Shown here piece by piece: positions 21,779-30,788 of a DNA stretch of 64,000 nt; the stretch's first letter is position 1, and every line of letters begins with the position of its first letter. The stretch comes from Microbacterium pseudoresistens (GTDB taxonomy: Bacteria; Actinomycetota; Actinomycetes; Actinomycetales; Microbacteriaceae). The stretch spans positions 744,001-808,000 of the forward strand of contig NZ_JACCBH010000001.1 in NCBI RefSeq assembly GCF_013409745.1, written 5' to 3'. A program made the translations under genes and the position numbers. The notes below the pieces were generated by a model that was given only the letters and a program-made list of their open reading frames with translations, did no database searches and was not told the origin of the DNA.

Positions 21779-21847
21779 GAGATGAAGTCAACCATCTCCC
21801 GGCGCGCGACTCTCCACATCGCGGCCTGACGGCGGCCGCGCCGGCTC

Positions 21848-23356
21848 TTACGTCGCCGCGTCCTCGGTCTGCGGCGGCGCCCCGATCGACACGATGTCGA
21901 GCGGCATGGTGCTCGTGTCGATATACGGGTTGTCGTCCTGACCCTCGACGATCTCCTTCGCCTCGGCCGACGTCTCGACGGCGGGGAAGGATCCGATCAG
22001 CGGGCGCTTGGCCGTCTCGCGCATCGTCAGCAGTGCCACGCCGCCGAGTGCTGCGAAGAACATGATGTAGAACGCCGGCATGAAGGTGTTGCCGGTCAGC
22101 TCGATGAGCGCCTGGCTGAACAGCGGCGTCGTGCCTCCGAACAGCGACACGGCGACGTTGTATGCGATCGCCATCGCGCCGAAGCGCGAGGCGGTGGGGA
22201 ACAGCGCCGGCAGGGCAGATGCCGAGATCGCCACATAGAACGCCACGGGGATGGCGACCATCGCCAGCGCGATCATCACAGCCCACTCCTCGCCGATCTG
22301 CATCACGGCGAACGCGGGGACCATGAGCACGATCGTCGAGACGACGGCGATGGCGTACACCGGCTTGCGGCCGATCCGGTCCGACAGTCGGCCGATGAAG
22401 GGCAGGCAGGCGCTCATGAGCACGAGCACGGGCACCGTCGCGAGCGCAGCCATGAGGTTGGTGACCCCCACCTCCTTCTCGAGGTAGGTGGGCATGTAGC
22501 TCGTGAGGGCGTAGCCGGCCGTGTTCGTCGCCGCCACGAGGGCGATCGCGATGAGCACCTCGCGCCAGTGGTGGCGGAAGATGCCGATGATGCCGTGCCG
22601 GGCCAGCGGGTCGTTCTCGTTCTCCGTCGTGAGGCCGGCGGCCTGCTCGGCCTCGTACGCGGGGGTCTCGGGGATCTTCAGCCGGAACCAGATCGCCACG
22701 GCGCCCAGCGGGATGGCGACGAGGAACGGGATGCGCCATCCGAAGTCGAGCATGCCTGTCTCGCCCGCCGTCGCCTCCACGATCCAGGTCGTGAGGGCCA
22801 CGACGCTCGCCCCCGCCGCGAAACCGACGTAGGAGCCGACGTCGAGGAACGACGACCAGAACCCGCGCGAGCGGTCGGGCGAGAACTCGGAGACGTAGGT
22901 GGTGGCGCCGGCGTACTCGCCGCCGGTGGAGAAGCCCTGCACCATCTTGAGGAGATACAGCGGGATGATGGCCCACAGCCCGATCTGAGCGGAGGTGGGC
23001 AGCACGCCGATGAGCGCCGTGGCCGTGGCCATCATCGCCATCGTGAAGAACAGCACGCGCTGGCGACCGATGCGGTCGCCCAGCGGGCCGAGCACGAGAC
23101 CGCCGAGCGGACGCACGAGGAACGAGATGGCGAATCCGAGCAGGGTGACGAGCAGCCCGAGTCCTTCGGGAAGATCCCCCGTGAAGACGGCACTCAGCGT
23201 GACGGCGAGGTAACCGTACACGCCGAAGTCGAACCACTCCATGAAGTTTCCGACGACCGTTCCCGAGATCGCGATGCGCAGATTCTTCTTCTTCACGACG
23301 AGGACGTCGTCGACGCGCATGCGTCGAGTCTTGCGTCGAACGAATGGCTTGGGCAT
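21848..23356 (-). CDS. MHS-family MFS transporter (metabolite:H+ symporter)
   Basis: A 502-residue transporter with 12 predicted helices and MHS signatures: GTVVGNFMEWFDFGVYGYL in helix 1, the loop LGDRIGRQRVL after helix 2, and GEYAGATTYVSEFSP around helix 5. Relatives import proline/betaine, alpha-ketoglutarate or dicarboxylates. The C-terminal tail (about 460-502) is long and charged. ATG 23356 is chosen because GAGGGAG lies 8 nt upstream and the conserved N-terminus starts soon after; longer in-frame starts extend into Arg-rich sequence with no support. Confidence 0.88.
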   Translation of the reverse strand: MPKPFVRRKTRRMRVDDVLVVKKKNLRIAISGTVVGNFMEWFDFGVYGYLAVTLSAVFTGDLPEGLGLLVTLLGFAISFLVRPLGGLVLGPLGDRIGRQRVLFFTMAMMATATALIGVLPTSAQIGLWAIIPLYLLKMVQGFSTGGEYAGATTYVSEFSPDRSRGFWSSFLDVGSYVGFAAGASVVALTTWIVEATAGETGMLDFGWRIPFLVAIPLGAVAIWFRLKIPETPAYEAEQAAGLTTENENDPLARHGIIGIFRHHWREVLIAIALVAATNTAGYALTSYMPTYLEKEVGVTNLMAALATVPVLVLMSACLPFIGRLSDRIGRKPVYAIAVVSTIVLMVPAFAVMQIGEEWAVMIALAMVAIPVAFYVAISASALPALFPTASRFGAMAIAYNVAVSLFGGTTPLFSQALIELTGNTFMPAFYIMFFAALGGVALLTMRETAKRPLIGSFPAVETSAEAKEIVEGQDDNPYIDTSTMPLDIVSIGAPPQTEDAAT

Positions 23357-23546
23357 GGGGTCAACTCCCTCGGTGACGCGCTGCTCGTGACAGCGCGGTC
23401 GCGTGATCCGGGCTGTCACGGTTCGGACGGCAATGTTCGAACGGGAAATGATGGTACTCCTCCACGGCGCGCGCGTGAGGGCCGACGCGTGCTGTGGTAC
23501 CCCCGCCGTCATGCCCTTCATTCCGGGCGATAACGGGTCGATCCTC

Positions 23547-23588
23547 CCCTCGCGACACGCCCGGGCGGTCCCGGGCGTGTCGCGAGGG
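23547..23588. terminator. Long GC-rich hairpin
   Basis: Perfect 19-bp stem (23547-23565 with 23570-23588) and a CGGT loop, 17 bp past the stop codon of the DUF4184 gene. It has no U-run, but the position fits a transcription end for the tyrS-DUF4184 block. Confidence 0.7.
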
Positions 23589-23605
23589 CTGAGGGGCGTC
23601 GTGCG

Positions 23606-24385
23606 TCAGCGAGTCGTCACACGCCAGCGCTGCGGCAGCACGAGGCACAGCACGAACGTCGCCGCTCCCCACACGGCGCACGCCGGGGGCAGCACACGGT
23701 ACGCGAGATGGGCGATGGTGAACTCGGCATCCAGCGGCACGAACGCCGCCAGTCCGATCGCCGTTGCGATCCCCAGCGCGACGGGCAGGGCGGCCAGCCA
23801 GAGCCAGAAGACGATGCGCGGCGCCGGATGCGCCACGGGCGACGGAGTCCGCCTGGTCAGCCAGACGAGCGCGAAGATCGCGATCCCCGCCAGGCCCAGC
23901 ACACCCGATCCGTACTGCAGCCACTTGTAGCCGGGAAGCGGGCCCCACGGCTCTCCGAGCACGGGGAGCAGTTGCACGCCGCCGCGCCCCTCGTGCGTGA
24001 GGGAGTCCCACAGGATGTGCGAGAGCACGCCCAGCCCGAGGGCGACCAGCAGCCACAGCACGCCGACCACCGAAGGGAAGGTCTCACGCCACCCGGCACG
24101 GATACCGCCGTCCCACGCCACCGGCAGTCGTTCGGCGATCGGGCGCGGCAGGACGATCCGCGTCGCCGGCCGCAGCAGCAGGCGCCACGCGAGCAGCAGC
24201 ACGAGGGCGATGAGCATCGTGAGCGGCAGCATCCGCACATCGTGCGTCGTGCCGTAGTCGGGCACCACCGCACGGACGAACAGCGGAAGATCCGGCGTCA
24301 TCGCCCCGACGGCGATGGCAGCGGGCACGATCGGCGTGCGCACGAAGGGAAGCGCGACGACCGCGTGACTCGGAGTGAACGGCAT
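23606..24385 (-). CDS. DUF4184-family membrane protein
   Basis: A 259-residue membrane protein. The N-terminal MPFTPSHAVVALPF followed by AVGAMTPDLPLF is the hallmark of DUF4184. The conserved HILWDSLTHEG segment near residue 120 has the His/Asp residues typical of the family, which loosely resembles YdjM-type metal-dependent membrane hydrolases. About seven hydrophobic segments are present. Function is unknown. It starts 13 bp after the tyrS stop and is probably cotranscribed with it. Confidence 0.8.
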   Translation of the reverse strand: MPFTPSHAVVALPFVRTPIVPAAIAVGAMTPDLPLFVRAVVPDYGTTHDVRMLPLTMLIALVLLLAWRLLLRPATRIVLPRPIAERLPVAWDGGIRAGWRETFPSVVGVLWLLVALGLGVLSHILWDSLTHEGRGGVQLLPVLGEPWGPLPGYKWLQYGSGVLGLAGIAIFALVWLTRRTPSPVAHPAPRIVFWLWLAALPVALGIATAIGLAAFVPLDAEFTIAHLAYRVLPPACAVWGAATFVLCLVLPQRWRVTTR

Positions 24386-24398
24386 CGGGTCGGTGTGC

Positions 24399-25703
24399 TC
24401 AGCCCCGCGGAAGCAGACCCGCCAGGGTCTTCTTGCCCCGACGGAGCACGGACACCCCGCCGGGCAGACTCAGCGCGACGCTCGCGGCGTCATCGTCCAC
24501 GCGAACGCCATCGAGCGAGACGCCGCCCTGGGCGATCGCGCGACGCGCCTCGGATGCGCTCGCGACGAGACCGGTCGCCACGAGCGCGTCGACCACGCTC
24601 GTGCCCGCGGGCACGGCCGCGTTCGGCAACTCCTCCAGCGCCGTGCGCAGCGTCTCGGCATCCAGCGATGTCAGGTCGCCCTGGCCGAACAGCGCCTCGG
24701 ACGCGGCGATCACAGCCGCCGTGGCATCCGCGCCGTGCACCGTGGCGACGACCTCGAGGGCGAGGCGCTTCTGCGCGGCGCGACGGAACGGCTCGGTCTC
24801 GACGAGCTGCGCGTACTCCTCGATCTCGGCGCGCGTGAGGAATGTGAAGACCTTCAGACGCTCGATCACGTCGGCGTCCGCCGTGCTCAACCAGAACTGG
24901 TACATCCGGTACGGGCTGCACATCTCGGCGTCGAGCCAGATGGCGTTGCCCTCGCTCTTGCCGAACTTCGTGCCGTCGGTGTTGGTGATCAGTGGCGTGC
25001 CGATCGCGTGCGCCGAGACGCCCTCGACGCGGTGGATGAGGTCGGTGCCGCTGGTGAGGTTGCCCCACTGATCGGATCCGCCGGTCTGCAGCACGCAGCC
25101 GTACTGGCGGTACAGCTCGAGGAAGTCCATGCCCTGCAGGATCTGGTAGCTGAACTCGGTGTAGCTGATGCCGGCATCGGAGTTCAGACGCGCGGCCACG
25201 GCATCCTTCTTCAGCATCGTGCCCACGCGGTAGTGCTTGCCGATCTCGCGGAGGAAGTCGATGGCGCTCATCTGCGCGGTCCAGTCGAGATTGTTGACCA
25301 TGCGCGCAGCGTTCTCGCCCTCGAAGCTGAGGAAGCGCTCGACCTGCGCGCGAAGGCGGCCGACCCATTCCTCCACGGTCTCGCGGGTGTTGAGGGTGCG
25401 CTCGGCGGTGGGGCGGGGGTCGCCGATGAGGCCCGTCGAGCCGCCGACGAGGCCGAGGGGCTTGTGCCCGGCGAGCTGGATGCGCCGCATCGTGAGCAGC
25501 TGCACGAGGTTGCCGAGGTGCAGGCTGGGGGCGGTCGGGTCGAATCCGCAGTAATAGGTGATCGCGTCTCCGGCGAGAAGGGCGCGCAGCGCCTCCTGGT
25601 CGGTGGACACGTGGACGAGGCCGCGCCACACCAGCTCGTCCCACACGTTCTCGAACGCGGGATCGAGCGCCGGCGGCGCCGTCGTCAGAGGGGGATTCGA
25701 CAC
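24399..25703 (-). CDS. tyrS: Tyrosyl-tRNA synthetase
   Basis: A class I aminoacyl-tRNA synthetase charging tRNA-Tyr. The 434 residues fit the bacterial TyrRS. YCGFDPTAPSLHLGNL contains the HIGH-like motif, LQGMDFLELYRQYGCVLQTGGSDQWGN forms the tyrosine pocket, and KFGKS is the KMSKS equivalent. A C-terminal S4-like RNA-binding domain (about 365-430) ends in VLRRGKKTLAGL. GTG 25703 is chosen because the conserved sequence begins soon after and TAGCCT (25716 to 25711) lies 7 nt upstream. No T-box leader is seen. Confidence 0.96.
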   Translation of the reverse strand: MSNPPLTTAPPALDPAFENVWDELVWRGLVHVSTDQEALRALLAGDAITYYCGFDPTAPSLHLGNLVQLLTMRRIQLAGHKPLGLVGGSTGLIGDPRPTAERTLNTRETVEEWVGRLRAQVERFLSFEGENAARMVNNLDWTAQMSAIDFLREIGKHYRVGTMLKKDAVAARLNSDAGISYTEFSYQILQGMDFLELYRQYGCVLQTGGSDQWGNLTSGTDLIHRVEGVSAHAIGTPLITNTDGTKFGKSEGNAIWLDAEMCSPYRMYQFWLSTADADVIERLKVFTFLTRAEIEEYAQLVETEPFRRAAQKRLALEVVATVHGADATAAVIAASEALFGQGDLTSLDAETLRTALEELPNAAVPAGTSVVDALVATGLVASASEARRAIAQGGVSLDGVRVDDDAASVALSLPGGVSVLRRGKKTLAGLLPRG

Positions 25704-25759
25704 GCGCTCCAGGCTATCCGATGTCGCTCCCGCGCCTGCGTGCCCTCTGCTGCGTGCCC

Positions 25760-26569
25760 TCAGGAGGCAGCGCCCCACCAGACGAGGAACGCGGCGCCGA
25801 GGGCGACGACCCAGCTGACCAGGCTGCCCACGAGGAAGTATTCGGCCCTGGCGCCGCTCCCCCCGTCACGGGAGATCTCAGGGAAGCGCACGATCCCCTT
25901 CGCCGCGAGCATCGCAGCCAGCAGCGGATACGCGGATGCGAGTGTCAGCAGCAGCACGATCACGCGTTCCAGCGGGCCGATCAGGCGCCCGCCGCGGAAG
26001 CCGTCAGCGGGGATCGATCCTGCCGGTGATACTTCGGCAGGCGGCGCCTCTGCGGGCGGCTGATCGACGGGCGGTGCGTCCTCGGATCCCGCCTCGGGCG
26101 CATCACCATCCGCCACGACATCGACCGGCACCACGGCGTGCTCGCTGAGCAGCGCGGCACGCACGATCACGTTGCCCGTCTCCAGCAGCATGGCGAAGGC
26201 GCCGACGGCGAGCACGACGAGATCGAAGCTCACCTGCCCGCCCATCCCGGCAAAGCGCCATCCGGTGCCGAAGACGCCGGCATCGGCGCGCGCGGGACCG
26301 AACGCCACCGCCCCCGCACACAGGGCGGCGAGGAGCACGGCGGGCCAGAACGACAGCCGGGAGCGGCCGTCGGGACTCACCACGGCGGCCCAGAGCGCGG
26401 CGACGCCGACGGCCAGGATCGCGGGGATGGCGGCGTTCGCGATGGCGCCGACGATGATGAGCGCCAGCCCACCGCCCGCGAACGCGTACCAGCGCGTGCG
26501 CGGCGGGACGAACCGGCGCACGATGTCGACGATGCCGACGCACAGCAGGATGAGTCCGGCGAGGATCAT
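25760..26569 (-). CDS. Membrane protein partnered with SatD-like gene, 269 aa
   Basis: About eight hydrophobic helices are interrupted at residues 155-195 by an acidic, Pro/Ala-rich stretch (repeated PPAEAPPAEVSPAG-like sequence) that should be a flexible loop or linker. The N-terminal MILAGLILLCVGIVDIVRRF is the first helix. The ATG overlaps the stop codon of the satD-like gene by 4 bp, so the two proteins are made together. Small membrane proteins beside satD are common, but I do not know a function. Confidence 0.7.
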   Translation of the reverse strand: MILAGLILLCVGIVDIVRRFVPPRTRWYAFAGGGLALIIVGAIANAAIPAILAVGVAALWAAVVSPDGRSRLSFWPAVLLAALCAGAVAFGPARADAGVFGTGWRFAGMGGQVSFDLVVLAVGAFAMLLETGNVIVRAALLSEHAVVPVDVVADGDAPEAGSEDAPPVDQPPAEAPPAEVSPAGSIPADGFRGGRLIGPLERVIVLLLTLASAYPLLAAMLAAKGIVRFPEISRDGGSGARAEYFLVGSLVSWVVALGAAFLVWWGAAS

Positions 26570-27213
26570 GCGGCGATCCCCTTCACGAGCCTGGCGTAGC
26601 CGGCGACGACCGACCCGGCCCCCGCGCTCTGCAGTGCCTGCGAGACCGCCGACTGGCTGATCCCTTCGGCGGCGGCGAGCGCGGACTGCGTGCGCTGCAG
26701 GCAGCGGCCGCGGGTGAGCCGGCGCTCGCGCTCCGACATCCGCGTCACGATCTCATCGCGGGCGAGCAGGTACGCATCGGCGAGGTCCACGAGGGTGCGC
26801 ATAGCATCATCCTCCCCCTGGCCTGCGACAATCCCGCTGCGCGAACTCGGCACGGCACGCTGCTGGCGGGCATGCACGGCGTCGATCGCAGCGCGAGCCG
26901 CCCACCAGCCCGGGCCATCCTGCAGCGGCGCGCCATCGGAATCGACCGGGCGGATCTCGCCGATGCCGATGCCGAAGCGCAGTTCGTGTCCGTCGGGCAG
27001 GCCGAGCTGGATGAGCAGGATCGCGGCGAGCGCCGCATCCAGCGATGCATAGCGGCCCTGCAGCTCGTCGCCGGCGGTGGGCCGGAGGGGCTCGAGCGCG
27101 ACCGGCAGATCGCGCTCGGCGCGCTCGACGGCGTCTTCGAACACGCGCTGCGCGGCCGAGCGGTCGGGCAGCGCGCGGGAGCCGACGATGTCGGCGATCA
27201 CGGCCACATCCAT
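26566..27213 (-). CDS. SatD-family protein
   Basis: A 215-residue protein recognised as SatD-like: the N-terminal AVIADIVGSRALPDR, the central PTAGDELQGRYASLDAALAA and RFGIGIGEI segments, and a C-terminal helix-turn-helix-like stretch (ERRLTRGRCL through EGISQSAVSQALQSAG). The last part looks able to bind DNA, so a regulatory role is plausible. It is followed by the membrane-protein gene with a 4-bp overlap. A consensus -10 and a small palindrome precede it. Confidence 0.78.
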   Translation of the reverse strand: MDVAVIADIVGSRALPDRSAAQRVFEDAVERAERDLPVALEPLRPTAGDELQGRYASLDAALAAILLIQLGLPDGHELRFGIGIGEIRPVDSDGAPLQDGPGWWAARAAIDAVHARQQRAVPSSRSGIVAGQGEDDAMRTLVDLADAYLLARDEIVTRMSERERRLTRGRCLQRTQSALAAAEGISQSAVSQALQSAGAGSVVAGYARLVKGIAA

Positions 27214-27216
27214 TGC

Positions 27217-27247
27217 ATAAGCATATCGCTTATATCTGTGGATTATA
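27217..27247 (-). promoter_or_regulatory. Promoter and small palindrome upstream of the satD-like gene
   Basis: A perfect TATAAT (-10) lies at 27247 to 27242 on the minus strand. An ATAAGC-N5-GCTTAT palindrome (27217-27233) sits between it and the ATG at 27213, overlapping the expected transcript start. No good -35 was found. The layout suggests repression, perhaps by the gene's own product. Confidence 0.6.
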
Positions 27248-27290
27248 AGAGGGTCACTGATTTTCTGACGATATCAGTCGACGCGAGAGG

Positions 27291-27860
27291 TCACTTCTCA
27301 CGTGGGAGCACCGTCAGCACGCGCTCGATGTGCTCCCGGAACTCCGCCATATAGGTACGGAGGAACTCCTCCGTCGACGAGTTCGCGACCGATCCGTCGT
27401 CGAGGAAGACCTCTTTCGTGAAGTGGATGTACGCCTCGGGCGAGGTCATCTGCCGCGCGTTGCAGAACGAGAGCACGCTGCGCAGCGACTGCTGGGCCAG
27501 CGCCGTGCCGAGCACGCCCGCCGACGCCCCGATCACGGCCGCGGGGATGTGGTCGAACGAGTTCGTGCCCTTCGGACGCGACGCCCAGTCGATCGCGTTC
27601 TTCAGCCCGCCGGGGATCGAGCGGTTGTACTCCGGGGTCACGAAGAGGATGGCGTCGCTCGCCTCGATGGCGCGCTTGAGCGCGAGACCCTCGGCCGGAT
27701 AGTCCTCATCGACGTCGGGGGTGTACAACGGCAGCCCGCCGATGGGGATCTCGGTGAACTCGAGGTCGTCGGGCGCGAGCCGGATCAACGCCTTCGACAG
27801 CACACGGTTGATGGATGTTGATGAGAGGCTTCCGATGAGGTATCCGACCTTGTACGACAT
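27291..27860 (-). CDS. NADPH-dependent FMN reductase
   Basis: A 189-residue flavodoxin-like quinone or azo reductase. IGSLSSTSINRVLS is the FMN-phosphate loop, VTPEYNRSIPGGLKNAIDWASRP is the family signature around the flavin, and GASAGVLGTALAQQSLRSVL follows. Such enzymes reduce quinones, chromate or azo dyes with NAD(P)H and limit redox cycling. The ATG at 27860 has AAGGAG 5 nt upstream. The DUF1653 gene lies upstream on the same strand with an 87-bp gap. Confidence 0.9.
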   Translation of the reverse strand: MSYKVGYLIGSLSSTSINRVLSKALIRLAPDDLEFTEIPIGGLPLYTPDVDEDYPAEGLALKRAIEASDAILFVTPEYNRSIPGGLKNAIDWASRPKGTNSFDHIPAAVIGASAGVLGTALAQQSLRSVLSFCNARQMTSPEAYIHFTKEVFLDDGSVANSSTEEFLRTYMAEFREHIERVLTVLPREK

Positions 27861-27947
27861 GACGCTCCTTCGCTCCTCGGATGCGCGCGGCGCCGGCGGC
27901 CGCCCGTCACCATTCTGCTCCCGCGCGGCGCATCGCACTCTGCGGAT

Positions 27948-28154
27948 TCACTCCACGCGACGAAAGCGCGGGCCGTGGTAGTCGCCGCGGTCGACGTGCT
28001 CGGTGAACATCGCCAGCGGGCGCACCCAGTGCCCGCCGTCGCCGTACAGCTGACGGTAGAACACGTGCGGCTCTTCCGTCTCGCTGTGCCGGCCGACGCC
28101 GATCACCTCGTACCGCGCACCCTTGAAGTGCTCGTAGACCCCGGGCTCGATCAT
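27948..28154 (-). CDS. DUF1653-domain protein, 68 aa
   Basis: The whole protein is a DUF1653 domain: PGVYEHFKGARYEVIGVGRHSET, then HVFYRQLYGDGGHWVRPLAMF. This small beta-barrel-like domain is widespread and uncharacterised. It starts 14 bp after the acyl-CoA dehydrogenase stop codon and is probably on the same transcript. Longer in-frame starts would run into that gene and lack support. Confidence 0.85.
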   Translation of the reverse strand: MIEPGVYEHFKGARYEVIGVGRHSETEEPHVFYRQLYGDGGHWVRPLAMFTEHVDRGDYHGPRFRRVE

Positions 28155-28168
28155 GCCTCCATCATCGC

Positions 28169-29878
28169 TCAGGCGATCTCGCCCGCAGCGACCGCCTCGG
28201 CGAGCGCCTGCACCCGCGAGAGGTGGTGCGCCCCGTAGAAGGACGCGGCGGTGATGCGCGATGCCTCTGCTCCGCCGGAAGAGAGCACCGCGAGCGCGGC
28301 CTGCGCGTGCATCCATCCGCCTGCGAGCGTGCCGAGCAACAGGAGGTAGGGCACGCTAACGGCGAAGGCGTCGCGCGACGAGCCCGCATCGAGCAGATCG
28401 GCCGTCGAGCGTCGCGCCGCATCCACGGCGCGGGCGAGCTGGTCGGCGAGGCGCGAGGCCTCGTCACGCGCACGTAGGCCCGCGACCGTCTCGTCGATGA
28501 GGGAGAACAGGCGCCCCGCCGTCGCCCCGCCGTCGCGGATCACCTTGCGCCCGACGAGGTCGTTGGACTGGATGGCGGTGGTGCCCTCGTAGATCGGAGT
28601 GATGCGCACGTCGCGGTAGTGCTGGGCGACGCCGGTCTCTTCGATGAAGCCCATGCCGCCGAAGACCTGGATCGCGTCGCTCGTCACGCCGATCGCATCC
28701 TCGGTCGTCCATCCCTTGAGGATCGGCACGAAGAACTCGCCGAGCGCACGCGTCTCGGCATCGTCGTGGCCGCGGTCGAGCAGGTCGCCGACGTACACGC
28801 CGAGCGCGCGCATCGCGAAGATCTTGCTCGACATCGACAGCAGCAGGCGACGCACGTCGGGATGCTCGGCGATGGGGGTGCCCGCCGGACGATCCATCAC
28901 CGGACCCTGCAGGCGCTGGGCCGCGTACTCGGCAGCCTGCTGGTAGGCGCGGTCGGCGATGCCGGTGGCCTGGAACCCCATACCCGCGCGGGCGGAGTTC
29001 ATCATCACGAACATGCCGGCAAGACCGCCGTGCAGCTCGCCCACGAGATAGCCGGTCGCGTCGTCGTAGTCGAGCACGCAGGTAGGGCTGGCGTGGATGC
29101 CGAGCTTGTGCTCGATGCTCACCGTCGTGATCGCGTTGCGCTCGCCCAGTGATCCGTCCTCGCCCACGAGGCGCTTGGGAGCGACGAACAGCGACAGGCC
29201 CTTGGCGCCCTCGGGAGCATCCGGGGTACGCGCGAGCACGAGGTGCACGATGTTCTCCGCGAGGTCGTGATCGCCCCAGGTGATGAAGATCTTCTGCCCG
29301 CGGATGGCCCAGCTGCCGTCGTCGCGCGGCGTCGCCATGGTGCGGATCGCGCCCAGGTCGGTGCCGGCGGCGGGCTCGGTGAGATTCATCGTTCCCGTCC
29401 ACTCGCCCGAGACGAGTTTGGTCAGGTACGTCTCGCGCACCTCATCGGACGCGACGGCGTCGAGTGCGTGGATCTGACCCGCGGTGAGCAGCCAGCACAG
29501 CGCGAAGGCGGCGTTGGAGGCATTCCAGAACTCGCCGAGTCCCGCACGGATGGCGCCGGGCAGTCCGTCGCCGCCGGCCGATACGGGCGCCTCGGCGGTG
29601 ATCCAACCTGCGTCGACGAAGGCGCGGAACGCCTCGGCGAAGCCACCGGGCAGGTGCACGGCGCCGTCGTCGAGGCGGGCGCCGACGAGGTCTCCGTCGC
29701 GCTCGAGCGGAGCGAGCACGGAGGCGGCGAACTCGCCCGCCGCGCCGAGGATCTCGCCGGCATCGTCGGCGGAGAGCTCACCACCGGTCGCCCGCGCGAC
29801 GAGGTCGACGCCGAAGGCGTCTTTGAGCAGGAACGCGTAGTCCTCGACGGGGGGCCGGTACGGAGACGACTCGGTCAT
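28169..29878 (-). CDS. Acyl-CoA dehydrogenase (long form)
   Basis: A 569-residue FAD enzyme that introduces the alpha-beta double bond in acyl-CoA. It is longer than the usual 380 residues because of an extra N-terminal segment (PVEDYAFLLKDAFG) and a C-terminal helical domain, as in AidB/long-form acyl-CoA dehydrogenases. TEPAAGTDLGAIRT and KIFITWGDHDLAENIVHLV mark the FAD and substrate regions. YEGTTAIQSNDLVGRKVI is the C-terminal signature. ATG 29878 starts the conserved sequence. A 13-bp palindrome lies in the upstream region. Confidence 0.9.
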   Translation of the reverse strand: MTESSPYRPPVEDYAFLLKDAFGVDLVARATGGELSADDAGEILGAAGEFAASVLAPLERDGDLVGARLDDGAVHLPGGFAEAFRAFVDAGWITAEAPVSAGGDGLPGAIRAGLGEFWNASNAAFALCWLLTAGQIHALDAVASDEVRETYLTKLVSGEWTGTMNLTEPAAGTDLGAIRTMATPRDDGSWAIRGQKIFITWGDHDLAENIVHLVLARTPDAPEGAKGLSLFVAPKRLVGEDGSLGERNAITTVSIEHKLGIHASPTCVLDYDDATGYLVGELHGGLAGMFVMMNSARAGMGFQATGIADRAYQQAAEYAAQRLQGPVMDRPAGTPIAEHPDVRRLLLSMSSKIFAMRALGVYVGDLLDRGHDDAETRALGEFFVPILKGWTTEDAIGVTSDAIQVFGGMGFIEETGVAQHYRDVRITPIYEGTTAIQSNDLVGRKVIRDGGATAGRLFSLIDETVAGLRARDEASRLADQLARAVDAARRSTADLLDAGSSRDAFAVSVPYLLLLGTLAGGWMHAQAALAVLSSGGAEASRITAASFYGAHHLSRVQALAEAVAAGEIA

Positions 29879-29908
29879 GATGCCTCGATCCACTCGGAAA
29901 GTTTTGAT

Positions 29909-29921
29909 ACTGAGGCTCAGT
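29909..29921. promoter_or_regulatory. Palindrome upstream of the acyl-CoA dehydrogenase gene
   Basis: ACTGAG-G-CTCAGT, a 13-bp palindrome 31 bp before the start codon. It partly overlaps TAAACT (29924 to 29919, minus strand), a possible -10. This is the typical size and place for a TetR-type operator controlling fatty-acid oxidation; no such regulator is encoded next to it. Confidence 0.5.
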
Positions 29922-29981
29922 TTACATGCGACTCCGTCTCAAGTTTGATGAACAACCCCGCTCAGCGTCGCAGTCGGGCGA

Positions 29982-30022
29982 TTGCGTGGTCTGACCACAG
30001 GGCGTACGCTGTGGTCAGACCA
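29982..30022 (+). promoter_or_regulatory. Promoter with two GntR-type operators for the lactate operon
   Basis: TTGCGT (29982-29987), a 17-bp spacer and TACGCT (30005-30010) form the promoter. Two TGGTCNGACCA sites, at 29987-29997 and 30012-30022, cover the spacer and the transcript start; each has near-perfect dyad symmetry and together they form a larger inverted repeat. TGGTCNGACCA is the known recognition type of LldR/FadR-like GntR proteins, so the adjacent regulator should repress its own operon. Confidence 0.85.
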
Positions 30023-30034
30023 CAGGAGGAGCAC

Positions 30035-30760
30035 GTGCCGCACGAAGACCGCGACGAAGCGCCGCGCGCCTGGCGCGCCGTGCTCGCTCGCATCGAGCAC
30101 GATCTCGCCGAGGGGCGGATCGGGCCGGGAGACCACCTGCCTCCGGAACGCGAGTTGGCCGTCGAGCTCGGCGTGGGCCGTTCGAGTGTGCGCGAGGCGC
30201 TGCGCGTGCTCGAGGTGATGGGCCTCATCCGCACGGCCACCGGATCCGGCCCCCGCTCCGGGGCGATCGTGATCGCGACGCCGACCGGCGGCATGCAGTC
30301 GCTGCTGCGCTTGCAGGTGGCCGCCCAGGGATTCGCCGTCGACGACGTCGTGCAGACCCGACTCGTGCTCGAATCCGCCGTCGTCACGGCGCTGGCCTCC
30401 GCCGAGCACGCCGGCACCGCCGACGCGCATGCGCTGCTGGATGCTATGGATGCGCCGACGCTGGCGCCCGACGAGTTCCTCGCGCTCGACGCGCGACTGC
30501 ACCTGGCCCTCGCCGAGGCATCCGGAAACGGCGTCATCGCCGTGATGATGGCCGGGCTGCGCGCCGCCATCGAGTCGTACGTGCTGGCCGGGTCGGCGCG
30601 CCTCGACGACTGGGCGGGGATGCGCGACCGGCTGCATCGTGAGCACCGCGAACTCGTCGCCGCCATCGACGCCGGCGACGCCGAGCGGGCCCGGATGCTC
30701 GTGCACGACCACATCGTCGGCTACTACACCGCGACCGGGCTGATGCCCGGCACCGCGTGA
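30035..30760 (+). CDS. GntR/FadR-family regulator of lactate utilisation
   Basis: A 241-residue regulator. The N-terminal winged helix (about 10-80) includes [31 protein letters not shown], the FadR-subfamily recognition motif. The C-terminal FCD domain (about 95-230) has the metal-ligand pattern of Asp/His residues ([16 protein letters not shown] and [11 protein letters not shown]). Adjacent lldD, 28 bp downstream, and the operators make it an LldR-like repressor relieved by L-lactate (inference). GTG 30035 has AGGAGG upstream. Confidence 0.88.
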   Translation: MPHEDRDEAPRAWRAVLARIEHDLAEGRIGPGDHLPPERELAVELGVGRSSVREALRVLEVMGLIRTATGSGPRSGAIVIATPTGGMQSLLRLQVAAQGFAVDDVVQTRLVLESAVVTALASAEHAGTADAHALLDAMDAPTLAPDEFLALDARLHLALAEASGNGVIAVMMAGLRAAIESYVLAGSARLDDWAGMRDRLHREHRELVAAIDAGDAERARMLVHDHIVGYYTATGLMPGTA

Positions 30761-30788
30761 CCGAGAACACGACCGAAGGAGAACACCC

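Noticed and set aside
24399..25790. T-box leader for tyrS
   Set aside because: Only about 56 bp separate tyrS from the upstream gene and no T-box sequence or specifier stem is seen.
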